Assembly: GCF_047607445.1 (NCBI RefSeq)
Contig: NZ_JBLKRT010000028.1
Span: 1 to 64,000 of the forward strand
Source: Crystallibacter sulfonylureivorans_A
GTDB lineage: Bacteria; Actinomycetota; Actinomycetes; Actinomycetales; Micrococcaceae
DNA length: 64,000 bases
Direction of reading: 5' to 3'
In this document: positions 26,376-34,125 of the stretch, in pieces
Layout: the number at the start of each line of letters is the position of its first letter
Numbering within the stretch: position 1 is the stretch's first letter
Position numbers and translations under genes: made by a program
Notes under the pieces: model-generated
What the model was told of the DNA's origin: nothing
What the model saw: the letters and a program-made list of their open reading frames with translations, nothing else
The model's database searches: none

Positions 26376-27701
26376 TCAGTCGAAGGTGGTCAGCAGCGAT
26401 GCGAAGACGCCGAACAAGCCGATGACCAGCGGGACCGAGGCCAGGATGGCCAGCGTCTCGAACCGGTTGGCGAGCAGGCGCAGTTTCGCCGCGGAATGGT
26501 CGGCCAGCGTCACGGTCAGCGAGATCACGACCGCGACGGCCAACACCAGCAGGCCGGCCGCCACCAGCCAGCCCTGGGTTGGGGCGAAGGCCAGCACCGA
26601 ACGGGCCAGCGCCAGCGTGCCGACGGCCGCGGCCAGGTAGAGCGCAATGCGGTCCGGGGCGAGCGGGAAGGCACGCGCCCGCAGCCCGGTGGCCAAGGCC
26701 AGGCATCCGACCAGCGGCATAGTCCAGACCTGCCACTGGGTGTCCGTGCCCAGAATCCACAAGCCGGCGGCCACCGAAAGCGCCACCAGGGCGGTGCCCA
26801 GGCTGAGCCCGCGGTGCGCGGAACCAATCGCCACATGCACGTCCGTGCGTCCGATCCGGCCGCCTTTGGCCCGGCGGTCGTCCAGTGTGGCCAAACCGGA
26901 GACGGACAGGGCGATCTGCGGCAGCAAACCCAGGGTGGCGCAGCTCAGCAGCGCGGCAACGCTGGCGGCCTGCACCGGAGTGTCGAACAAGGCCAGCGAC
27001 GCGGCCCAGAACAAGGTGAGCAGGGCCAGCAGGCCGGCAGCGGACAGCAAGGCCCGCGGCCGCCGCGAGATCAGGCCCGCGCAGACCAGCGCCACCGCGC
27101 TTACCGCTGCGGCCAGCAGTACGTGCACCCCGGGGCCGGCCGGCAGCCGCAGCACGCCGCCCACAGCCAGCAGCCAGCCGGTGCCGACCAGCAGCGGACC
27201 CAGCACCGTGGTTGTGGCCCGGCCCAGATAGATGCCGGCGCCCAGCAGCACTGCTGCGACGCCGAAAAAGACCGCGGCGGCCGAGCCGGTGGACACGCCG
27301 TCGAGCAGCACGTGCACGCCCAAGTACAGTCCCGCGGCGGCGAAGACGGCTCCGGTGGCCCTGCGGACCCGTTCCGTCCAGCGGCCGCCGATGTCCTCGG
27401 TCTGTTCCACCACGGCGTCGGTGATGTCGTAGACCACCGGCGCGGGCGGCGCCTCGGACACGTTCACCAGCCGCAGCATGGCGCCGTCGGCAATCCCGGC
27501 GTCACTGAGCGAGGCGTCCTCGCGGACCGGGTCGCCCGCGGGAGTGATCAGCGTCTTGACCGAGACGGCGGAGGTCGGCTGGTCGTCCAGCAGTTCCAGG
27601 ATCTGCGGCAGCAGCAGGCCGGCAGGGGTCTGCGACGGCAGCAGCACATCCACATGCCGCTGCGGCCCGGCCACCGTGACGCGGGTAAAGGTTTCGGCCA
27701 T
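26376..27701 (-). CDS. eccD: type VII secretion integral membrane protein EccD
   Basis: 441-residue protein with an N-terminal ubiquitin-like (YukD-type) domain of about 85 residues (FTRVTVAGPQRHVDVLLPSQ...GDPVREDASLSDAGIADGAML) and about eleven membrane segments from about residue 110 onward, as in EccD, the channel scaffold of type VII systems. Basic loops (DRRAKGGRIGRTDVH) lie between TM groups. Encoded between the small membrane protein (2-bp gap) and the MinD-like ATPase. Neither EccB nor EccE is encoded nearby. Confidence 0.9.
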   Translation of the reverse strand: MAETFTRVTVAGPQRHVDVLLPSQTPAGLLLPQILELLDDQPTSAVSVKTLITPAGDPVREDASLSDAGIADGAMLRLVNVSEAPPAPVVYDITDAVVEQTEDIGGRWTERVRRATGAVFAAAGLYLGVHVLLDGVSTGSAAAVFFGVAAVLLGAGIYLGRATTTVLGPLLVGTGWLLAVGGVLRLPAGPGVHVLLAAAVSAVALVCAGLISRRPRALLSAAGLLALLTLFWAASLALFDTPVQAASVAALLSCATLGLLPQIALSVSGLATLDDRRAKGGRIGRTDVHVAIGSAHRGLSLGTALVALSVAAGLWILGTDTQWQVWTMPLVGCLALATGLRARAFPLAPDRIALYLAAAVGTLALARSVLAFAPTQGWLVAAGLLVLAVAVVISLTVTLADHSAAKLRLLANRFETLAILASVPLVIGLFGVFASLLTTFD

Positions 27702-27703
27702 GG

Positions 27704-28033
27704 TCAGGCGGCTCCTGAATGCGGGGTGAGGTCGAGACGGAAACCGGCGCCGCCGTCGTCGTACGTTGAATCGCTACTGAGCTGGAGGACGACGGCGGAT
27801 GCGGCGCGCTGCTGCTGTTGCTCCCGCAGGTCTTCGAGCAGGTTGGTCACAAACGAATAGCCGACGCAGACGGCGGCGATCACCGCGGCCAGGGCCACGC
27901 TGAAGAAGAAGGTCCGCACGCTGGACTTCCACCGGCGCTGCAGCGGATTGTTGCCATAGAGCAGGGCGGTGGTCAGGCGCGCCCGTCGGACAGCCACGGA
28001 CTCGATGAGCTGATTGTCGTAGTCGTGCGCCAT
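27704..28033 (-). CDS. small type VII-locus membrane protein
   Basis: 109 residues with a single membrane helix (RTFFFSVALAAVIAAVCVGYSFV, about 43-65) flanked by an N-terminal cytoplasmic part rich in Arg/Gln (LTTALLYGNNPLQRRWKSS) and a C-terminal extracellular part of about 45 residues. This N-in single-pass form, with PLQRRWK-like sequence before the helix, resembles the N-terminus of EccB, but the large extracellular domain of EccB is absent. First gene of the minus-strand secretion operon. ATG at 28033 with GGAGGAGAC upstream is well supported. Confidence 0.72.
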   Translation of the reverse strand: MAHDYDNQLIESVAVRRARLTTALLYGNNPLQRRWKSSVRTFFFSVALAAVIAAVCVGYSFVTNLLEDLREQQQQRAASAVVLQLSSDSTYDDGGAGFRLDLTPHSGAA

Positions 28034-28302
28034 CTGTCTCCTCCCACGCGGTGCGGTTTCCGGTTTGTCGCTTCTTGAGCTTATCGTTCCAATTGATGGA
28101 CAAATCCGCCCCGGACCCGCGCAGGATGGGGAGATGTACCCATTAACTCCGATTGACGCCGGTGCCGGCCAGCGCGTTCCATGGTAAAGGCGGGGAACCG
28201 CCTCAAGACAACCGACCGGGCGGCAACCCGGCATTCGGCGGACGAGCCATGCCCGCCGGCACAGCGGCAGCGACAGCCCCGAGGGGGCACGGAGGTGGAG
28301 CA
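28034..28302. promoter_or_regulatory. divergent promoter region of the type VII locus
   Basis: 269 bp between the minus-strand machinery genes and the plus-strand substrate genes, so it must hold both promoters. AT-rich around 28080-28150 (TTATCGTTCCAATTGATGG), where promoters are most likely. No clear operator palindrome was found. The plus-strand ribosome-binding site GGAGGTGGAGC lies before the ATG at 28303. Confidence 0.45.
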
Positions 28303-28650
28303 ATGAGCGGCAACCAGTTCATCAAGATGGAGAAGAGTGCGTTCGTCGACGCCGGCAAGGCCAGCGCGGCGGCCGACACCGAGCTGCAGGCCCTGATGAA
28401 GGAACTCGAGGCCGTCCCGGAGCCGATGCGCAGCAATACGGCCGGTGACTTCTGGGAGAAGTTCAAGGGCATCATGGGCCGGGCCAACATGGTGGCTTCC
28501 GGACTGCAGAAGTCGTTGGTGTCCATCCAGCAGGGCCAGTCCGAGGTCAACACCACCATGCAGCTGGGCGAGCAGCAGCAGGCCGACGACGCCGACGCCA
28601 CCGAGGGCAAGGCCGCCTGGGACGACGCCGTCTTCCGCAACCGCGGCTAG
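28303..28650 (+). CDS. ESAT-6/WXG100-like small protein
   Basis: 115-residue acidic protein, helical throughout, forming a probable helical hairpin. The usual WXG turn is replaced: the central turn reads DFWEKFKGIMG (W51), and a second tryptophan lies near the end (AAWDDAVF). Position at the head of the substrate operon, size and a Gln-rich second helix fit a type VII substrate of the WXG100-like group. Start at 28303 follows GGAGG at ideal spacing; a longer frame from 28153 has no such site. Confidence 0.72.
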   Translation: MSGNQFIKMEKSAFVDAGKASAAADTELQALMKELEAVPEPMRSNTAGDFWEKFKGIMGRANMVASGLQKSLVSIQQGQSEVNTTMQLGEQQQADDADATEGKAAWDDAVFRNRG

Positions 28651-28761
28651 CGCTCCCGCCGCATCGCGCGGCAACCGGCCGCGAGCGGCCGCAGCGTCCA
28701 ACAGACGCACGCACCGATCAGAGACTTTCCGGCCAAGGCCGGGCATGAGGGAGGAAACATC

Positions 28762-29067
28762 ATGGCAGACCAGAATTCATTCGCCTTTTCGGACGGCGGA
28801 GCATCGCAGGCCCAGGACAACCTGGACCGGGTGAAGAAGAAGCTCAACGCGCTGGTGGAGACCCGCAAGAAGGACGCCGCGGACCTGCAGGCCAAGTTCC
28901 AGGCCACCGACATTGCCGAGCAGTACGACCGGGTGGAGCAGGCCTGGGCCGACGCGGGTATTGCTTTCGCCGGCATCATGGCCGACGTGCACAAGCTGCT
29001 GGAGGACGCCAAGAGCACCGCGGGCAGCACCATCAAGACCGCCGGCGGGAAGATCGCCAACATCTAG
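28762..29067 (+). CDS. pore-forming ESAT-6-like family protein
   Basis: 101-residue helical protein with the features of the pore-forming ESAT-6 family of actinobacteria: N-terminal FAFSDGGASQAQDNL, a long first helix rich in charged residues, and a central turn holding a Y-x-x-x-E motif (YDRVE, 51-55) just before W-A-D-A-G. The canonical WXG motif is absent and the YxxxE signal comes before, not after, the tryptophan. Likely forms a heterodimer with the preceding gene product and is exported by the EccC/EccD machinery. Strong GAGGGAGGAAAC upstream of the ATG. Confidence 0.78.
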   Translation: MADQNSFAFSDGGASQAQDNLDRVKKKLNALVETRKKDAADLQAKFQATDIAEQYDRVEQAWADAGIAFAGIMADVHKLLEDAKSTAGSTIKTAGGKIANI

Positions 29068-29139
29068 CACTGCCGCACTTTGCAGGCACCGGGCAATACC
29101 CAGGGCATGGGCAACAACTAGTACGGAAGGCGGACAGCA

Positions 29140-29517
29140 GTGGCACTCGACGGCTGGGACATCGACCCCACCAAGGTCCAGGCGATCGTGAGTACCGCCA
29201 GCGGGCGGACCGAAGGCTTCGAGAAGGACTTTCCGGCACTCGGCACGGAATTGTCCGAGATGGCCGCAGCCTCCAAATCCGGTCCGGTGATGGAAGCGCT
29301 CAACGGCTGGGCTGAGAAGACCGTCCAGCCGGGGCTGGAGAGCGTCGGCGGCCGCCTGCAGACCACCTTCCAAGGGACCATGGACGCGGTCAACGCCTAC
29401 GTCCTCGGAGATGCCAGGATGGCCGGCGACGCGCAGGACCTGATCGGCACGTTGCCCGAGGACGATCCGTCCACCCGCCCGCACAGCCCTCACGGTCCGG
29501 TTCCGCAGGCACTCTGA
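29140..29517 (+). CDS. DUF6507-like secreted/effector-module protein
   Basis: 125-residue protein resembling the DUF6507 family found beside type VII toxins. It starts LDGWDIDPTKVQAIVSTASG, has a helical body with ALNGWAEKTVQPGLE and a YVLGDARMAGDAQ helix, and ends in a Pro-rich tail. The function may be a partner or chaperone for the adjacent large toxin. GTG start with GGAAGGCGG upstream. Family name given with moderate confidence. Confidence 0.65.
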   Translation: MALDGWDIDPTKVQAIVSTASGRTEGFEKDFPALGTELSEMAAASKSGPVMEALNGWAEKTVQPGLESVGGRLQTTFQGTMDAVNAYVLGDARMAGDAQDLIGTLPEDDPSTRPHSPHGPVPQAL

Positions 29518-29655
29518 ACCGGGGGAGGGCGGAGAACCGGGGAGGGCGGACGCCGGCGTCTCCGGCCACTGTCCGCCGGAAACCCGCACCGCCGCACGTC
29601 GCTCGCACCACCACACGTCTCTCGCACCACAACTCGCACCACCTAAGGGGAATCA

Positions 29656-32490
29656 ATGACGGCCTGGGATCCGTATGCCGAGGCATACCCGCCGCGGCCC
29701 GACGCCGAACTGCTGCGCACGCACGCCCGGGCGCTGGATGAGACGGCCGAGGGCATTATCGACGCCGTCGAGCTGATCGAGAGCGACTGGAGCGGGCTGG
29801 AAGCGGTCTACAAGTCGCCGGAAGCGCCCCAGGTCTATGTTGCGGTCAAACCGGTCAAGACCACCGCCGAGGAGATCAAGGCCGACACCGCCGCCATCAA
29901 GTCGGCCATCGAAACTTTTGCCGACTGGGCTGACACCTTCAAGGCGCGCTATGACGCGCTGGTGGTCCGCTGGCACGGCGTACGGTCGCGGATTGCCAGT
30001 GAAGGCGACGACTGGCGCAAGGAAGAGGACCTGGTCAACGACGACAACCAGCTCCTCAAGGACGCCAACGCGCTGGCGGCCGAGCACATGGCGGCCGAAC
30101 GCGCCTGCCACAATGCCATCACCGCACTGTACGGCGGCATCACCCTGGTGGAGACCACGCAGGACGGCCCGGGCACCGGGCAGCAGGCTTACGGTTACTC
30201 GGCCGAACAACTGGATTCCGCCACCGGGGAAGGGCACATTCCCTGGGGCAAGCCCACGGAGTGGGACAAGCCGTGGTACCGCGATGCCTGGGACGGCGTG
30301 GTGTCCTTTGGCAAAGGCGTCTGGAGCGGCATTACCGGCACGGTGACCGGCCTGTGGAACATGGTCAACTTCACGGACGGGGAAACTTTCGCGGCAACCT
30401 GGAAGGGCATCGGCCAGATCGCCCTGAACGTGGCCATTGTCTCCAGCCCGGTCACCGCGGTGGTGGCCGAGAAGATCGGCGGCCCGGGAACGGTCAAGAA
30501 GGCCGGCGAGGAACTGCTCGCCGTCGGCAAGGCAGCGATCCACTGGGATGACTGGCAGCGCGATCCGGCCTACGCGGCCGGCGCCACCGCGTTTGATCTC
30601 TCCGCCATCCTGCTCACCGCCGGCGGCGGAGCTGCCGCAAAGGTCGGCGGCGTGGCCAACAAGGTCACGGCCGTCAGCCGGGCCGGCGGTATGGCCTCCA
30701 AGGTGCTGGACTTCTCCGGCCTGACCAAGACGGCGGGCGTCACCACGCGAGCCCTCGACTTTTCCAGCAACCTCAAGTTCACCGCCATCGACGTCACCAC
30801 CAGCGGCTTCAAGACGGTCAGCAACACCGTCCGCCCGTACATCAGCACCGCCGGACACACCATCACCGACGGGCTGCGCCACGCCTCCACCGGCCTGCGC
30901 ACCGGCATGGACAACCTCACGACGTCGGTGCGCACCAGCGCTGATAACTTCGCCAATGCGCTGGGCGGACCGCGCGTGGCTACCGCCGGCGGCGGCTTCA
31001 CCACGCCGCACCGGTTCGACGTGGAGATGCCGTCCAGCCGGAACTCCAACAGCACCATGAACTTCGACGCCGACGGGCCCAAGCCGCCCTCCGGCCAGTC
31101 CGGCTACAACCTCCCGGACCGCTCCGCCCCGCCGCAGTACGGCCAGCGGATCGAAACCCCGGAGACCAACGCCGGACGCGGTTCCGCGCCGGAGACCGAG
31201 GCTCCGCGAGTCGCTTCGGACGCGGACGCCCCCCGCAACGCCCCGGATACCGAGGCTCCACGCAACACGACGGATGCCGAGGCTCCGCGCACCGCTGCGG
31301 ACGCCGAGGCCCCGCGCCACACGGCGGACGCCGAGACCCCTCTGGACACCGCGGACTCCGAGACCCCGCGGACCGCCCAGGACGCGGACGCCGCGCAGAA
31401 CACGTCGGATTCCGAAGGCCCTGCCGCGGGCCGGGAACCGGAACCCGAGGTCACTGTTCGACGTGACGATTCCGGCCGGCCCACCGAGGTCGTTATCGAC
31501 GGTGAGACCCACACCGTCTCCACCCGCTCCGACCAGATCGCTGAGCTCCCTCGTTCTACCCAGCCGGCCAACTGGGCCGATGCAGAATCACTCCTGCAGC
31601 GGCACCTGCCGGAGAGCGACCTCGCCCGACTGGACGATCTGCGGGGTCCGGACGGCAAGCTGCCAAACGAGGTCATCGACAACCAGCTGGCCGGCCTGAT
31701 CGAACGCGAATTCGGTGCCCCGGACGGCAACTGGCCCAAACCACCAGAGAATGCCAGCGCCGTCGAGCGTGCACTTGCCCCGTTCACCAACCGCTACTAC
31801 TACGACCTGACCGACTCCCAGGCCACGCTGATCCACGACCTCCGCCATGCCATGGGAACCGGAAACTCTGACACCCTCTACCAAAAGGTCATGTCGGTAG
31901 ACGATGCCGCCCAGGTCCTCGCAGGCGGCGACCGCTATCCGGGATCGGTCGGAGGCTTCGTCAGCCAGGCATCGGATACGGCTCGGCTGAAGTCCGTCGA
32001 TGATGTTATCAATGGCCTCAGGCTCGATTACTGGATGAAGGACGCTGCCGATCACCCGTACATCGCATACAAAGCCGGCGAGGTGGACGAAGTTGTGGCG
32101 ATCCGCTTCCAAGCTGGAAGCACCGACGCTTGGAATAATATCGAGATCCCGGACGGATCCAACCGTGAACGCGTCGGGGAACTCCAGCGGGACCGCGCGG
32201 CAGAGCAAGTCTCGGGTAAGTCGCCCACGCCCGAGGATTTAGCCCGCGAAAAACTCGAAGACGCGAATGCTCACGGACTCCCGGTCGAGACGGCGACGGA
32301 CAAAGCAGTGTGGCCCAATACCGGGCACGGCTACACCAGCAGCCGTGTTGATGGTGCCCCTGTAATTCCGGAGTTGCAGGTAAACGGCGGTGTGCCATTG
32401 CGCCGCGGTGCTGAAATGTGGCGCCTCAACAAAGCAGGCGACGAAGTGCTGATTGGCATTTTCGACGGCAAGAAGTGGACCACGATTTAG
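29656..32490 (+). CDS. type VII polymorphic toxin with unrecognised C-terminal domain
   Basis: 944-residue putative secreted toxin. The N-terminal helical domain (about 15-160) contains a WXG-type turn, WSG at 45-47, soon followed by YKSPE (a YxxxE motif, 52-56), which suggests direct export by the EccC system. A Gly/Ala-rich hydrophobic middle (about 200-350) follows, then a linker with eight 9-residue EAPRxxxDA-type repeats (515-586), then the C-terminal part: a spacer (600-760) and a distinct tip domain of about 180 residues with VVAIRFQAGS, GHGYTSS, APVIPE and RRGAEMWRLNKAG. The tip matches no family that could be named with confidence. Sequence GC drops from about 31.8 kb on. Confidence 0.8.
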   Translation: MTAWDPYAEAYPPRPDAELLRTHARALDETAEGIIDAVELIESDWSGLEAVYKSPEAPQVYVAVKPVKTTAEEIKADTAAIKSAIETFADWADTFKARYDALVVRWHGVRSRIASEGDDWRKEEDLVNDDNQLLKDANALAAEHMAAERACHNAITALYGGITLVETTQDGPGTGQQAYGYSAEQLDSATGEGHIPWGKPTEWDKPWYRDAWDGVVSFGKGVWSGITGTVTGLWNMVNFTDGETFAATWKGIGQIALNVAIVSSPVTAVVAEKIGGPGTVKKAGEELLAVGKAAIHWDDWQRDPAYAAGATAFDLSAILLTAGGGAAAKVGGVANKVTAVSRAGGMASKVLDFSGLTKTAGVTTRALDFSSNLKFTAIDVTTSGFKTVSNTVRPYISTAGHTITDGLRHASTGLRTGMDNLTTSVRTSADNFANALGGPRVATAGGGFTTPHRFDVEMPSSRNSNSTMNFDADGPKPPSGQSGYNLPDRSAPPQYGQRIETPETNAGRGSAPETEAPRVASDADAPRNAPDTEAPRNTTDAEAPRTAADAEAPRHTADAETPLDTADSETPRTAQDADAAQNTSDSEGPAAGREPEPEVTVRRDDSGRPTEVVIDGETHTVSTRSDQIAELPRSTQPANWADAESLLQRHLPESDLARLDDLRGPDGKLPNEVIDNQLAGLIEREFGAPDGNWPKPPENASAVERALAPFTNRYYYDLTDSQATLIHDLRHAMGTGNSDTLYQKVMSVDDAAQVLAGGDRYPGSVGGFVSQASDTARLKSVDDVINGLRLDYWMKDAADHPYIAYKAGEVDEVVAIRFQAGSTDAWNNIEIPDGSNRERVGELQRDRAAEQVSGKSPTPEDLAREKLEDANAHGLPVETATDKAVWPNTGHGYTSSRVDGAPVIPELQVNGGVPLRRGAEMWRLNKAGDEVLIGIFDGKKWTTI
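31198..31413 (+). repeat. eight-copy 27-bp coding repeat in the toxin linker
   Basis: Eight consecutive 9-codon units (EAPRVASDA, DAPRNAPDT, EAPRNTTDA, EAPRTAADA, EAPRHTADA, ETPLDTADS, ETPRTAQDA, DAAQNTSDS) make an extended acidic, proline-containing linker between the export part and the toxin tip. In-frame length change by slippage is easy at such an array. Confidence 0.8.
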
Positions 32491-32571
32491 CGCGGGCGCC
32501 AATAGAATCGCGCAATGCCATGGGGCGCTTCTCCCCATGCGAAGGAGGACGACTGGATTGGAATTCAAGAT

Positions 32572-33027
32572 ATGTGGCGCAACGACGGTTCGAAACTGAG
32601 TGGTACTTATGGGACTTGGCATGGGCGTGAATGGGAGCTCTGGAGTTCCGCCATCGATCGCGGAAACCTGACCTTGGTGCAGGACGGCGGAGAGCAACCT
32701 GGGCCGGACTGGAAGCGCTTGGATTATCCCAACAGGTTCGCCAGGACGGCGGTCCGCTTTTACAAAGACGTCGAAGCTGCCTCTGTCTCCGACGTCCATT
32801 CCGTTCGGGCAACGGCCAGACTTGACGGAGTGCTGGTTGAGCTTCTGGCTGAAGGCGACGCGGGGAGCATGGCTGTACAAACGTTGGGTCAGGTACCGCC
32901 GAACTTCATGGACCGGTTCGTGGACGAATTCGGGTTCGAGCGCTATGAGAACGCGTTCGTTTTCGGATGGGTTCCCCCGCAGGCCCTTGCTGACATCTCT
33001 ATCGAACGCACCGAAATATCAGAATGA
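32572..33027 (+). CDS. candidate immunity protein 1 (paralog array)
   Basis: 151-residue protein of a family not recognised by name. It lies 81 bp after the toxin and is the first of three tandem paralogs. Shared features are the N-terminal MW..DG..LSG.YG.WHGRE, the DGG..PGP.W turn, NRFART, VSD(L/V)HS(I/V)RAT, and the block EFGFERYENAFVFGWVP near the end. Compared without gaps to paralog 2, 97 of 151 positions are identical by hand count. No signal peptide, so it should act in the cytosol as expected of a toxin-neutralising protein. Start set at the MW position shared by all three; a GGAGG lies about 22 bp upstream. Confidence 0.7.
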   Translation: MWRNDGSKLSGTYGTWHGREWELWSSAIDRGNLTLVQDGGEQPGPDWKRLDYPNRFARTAVRFYKDVEAASVSDVHSVRATARLDGVLVELLAEGDAGSMAVQTLGQVPPNFMDRFVDEFGFERYENAFVFGWVPPQALADISIERTEISE

Positions 33028-33099
33028 AAGCGGCTCGACACCATGAGCCTCCGCCCGCATCAGGGTCACGGCGGGAATCAACTACGGTGTGGTGCAAAC

Positions 33100-33555
33100 A
33101 TGTGGATGAGTGACGGAACCAAGCTTTCCGGATCGTATGGAGTCTGGCGGGGCGAAGAGCTCGAACTGGACAGCACCCGGCCGCTCAGGGGGAAGCTCGT
33201 CCTGATCCAGGATGGGGGCGACAGCCCGGGTCCGGGGTGGACTGAACAGCATTTTCCGAATCGTTTTGCGCGCACCCCGGTCAACTTCCGACGCATCGTA
33301 GACGCGAACGAAGTGTCGGACCTACATTCCATTCGTGCCACGGCCAAGCTGGACCGGGTGTCGGTCGAACTGCTGGCGGAGGATGACGAAGGGCGCCTCG
33401 CTGTGCAGACTTTGGGCGGGGCCGCGCCGAACTTCATGAACGGGTTCGTGGAGGAATTCGGGTTTGAGCGCTACGAGAATGCCTTTGTTTTCGGATGGGT
33501 TCCCCGGCACGCCCTCATCGATATCACCATCGAGCGCACAGAGCGTGATGGCTGA
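33100..33555 (+). CDS. candidate immunity protein 2 (paralog array)
   Basis: 151-residue paralog of the neighbouring gene, with the same motif order (MWMSDG.KLSGSYG.WRGEELEL, IQDGG..PGPGW, NRFARTPVNF, EVSDLHSIRAT, EEFGFERYENAFVFGWVP..AL.DI.IERTE). High DNA identity over the last third to the first paralog shows a recent duplication. Probably translated as part of the same transcript as the toxin. The exact start is uncertain; the longer frame from 33043 adds 19 residues without similarity to the others. Confidence 0.68.
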   Translation: MWMSDGTKLSGSYGVWRGEELELDSTRPLRGKLVLIQDGGDSPGPGWTEQHFPNRFARTPVNFRRIVDANEVSDLHSIRATAKLDRVSVELLAEDDEGRLAVQTLGGAAPNFMNGFVEEFGFERYENAFVFGWVPRHALIDITIERTERDG

Positions 33556-33642
33556 TTCGGCGCAGTAAGCCCGGCCTTGGGCCGTGGAGACAAAGGCTCC
33601 GGTCGAAATATTCGACGGAGGTGGTTGGAATAGGGTGTAACC

Positions 33643-34125
33643 ATGTGGCTAAGCGATGGAACTCCGTTGGACGGAATCTACGGGGTGTGGAGCGGCCGAG
33701 TGGTGGAACTCCAGCGACGAACCCCCTACCTGGGGAAGCTGACGATCATTCAGGACGGCGGCGAGATGCCTTCGCCGGAATGGTCCACACTGGAGTTTCC
33801 GAATCGGTTTGGCCGGACGCCTATCCGGCACTACCTACACGTTCCCGAATCAGAGGTATCCGATCTCCATGAGATTGCCGCCACGGGATACGTTCCGCTC
33901 ACCGACAGCACGGGCCACGACATCCAGGCACGCGTGAACATCATCGCCCAAGACGCAGAAGGCAGGTTGGCCGTTGAGACCATGCCGCGCGAACCCCGCC
34001 ACCATTGGGATGCGCTCGTGCGCGAGTATGACTTCGAAGAATATGACCGCAGCTGGGTCTTCGGCTGGGTTCCAGCGCATGCGCTGACGGATTTTAAATC
34101 GGAACGAATGGAGCTGGCAGCATGA
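33643..34125 (+). CDS. candidate immunity protein 3 (divergent paralog)
   Basis: 160-residue, more divergent member of the array: MWLSDGTPLDGIYGVWSGR, IIQDGGEMPSPEW, FPNRFGRTPIR, ESEVSDLHEI, then an inserted loop, and EYDFEEYDRSWVFGWVPAHALTD. The insert of about nine residues after EVSDLHEIAAT sets it apart from the first two. Its stop overlaps the start of the next gene by 4 bp (ATGA), so it is translationally coupled to the toxin-tip-like protein, which suggests that it is the partner of that product. Confidence 0.68.
   Translation: MWLSDGTPLDGIYGVWSGRVVELQRRTPYLGKLTIIQDGGEMPSPEWSTLEFPNRFGRTPIRHYLHVPESEVSDLHEIAATGYVPLTDSTGHDIQARVNIIAQDAEGRLAVETMPREPRHHWDALVREYDFEEYDRSWVFGWVPAHALTDFKSERMELAA

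Noticed and set aside
31198..31413. CRISPR array
   Set aside because: The repeats are contiguous 27-bp coding units without spacers.
29653..31512. 619-codon minus-strand frame over the toxin gene
   Set aside because: Produced by the toxin repeat read backwards (R/G/V-rich repeats); no independent coding evidence.
31716..32490. TNT (NAD+ glycohydrolase) toxin domain at the C-terminus
   Set aside because: A WPNTGHGY segment looks vaguely TNT-like, but the expected DRYG and later conserved blocks are missing, so the name was not used.
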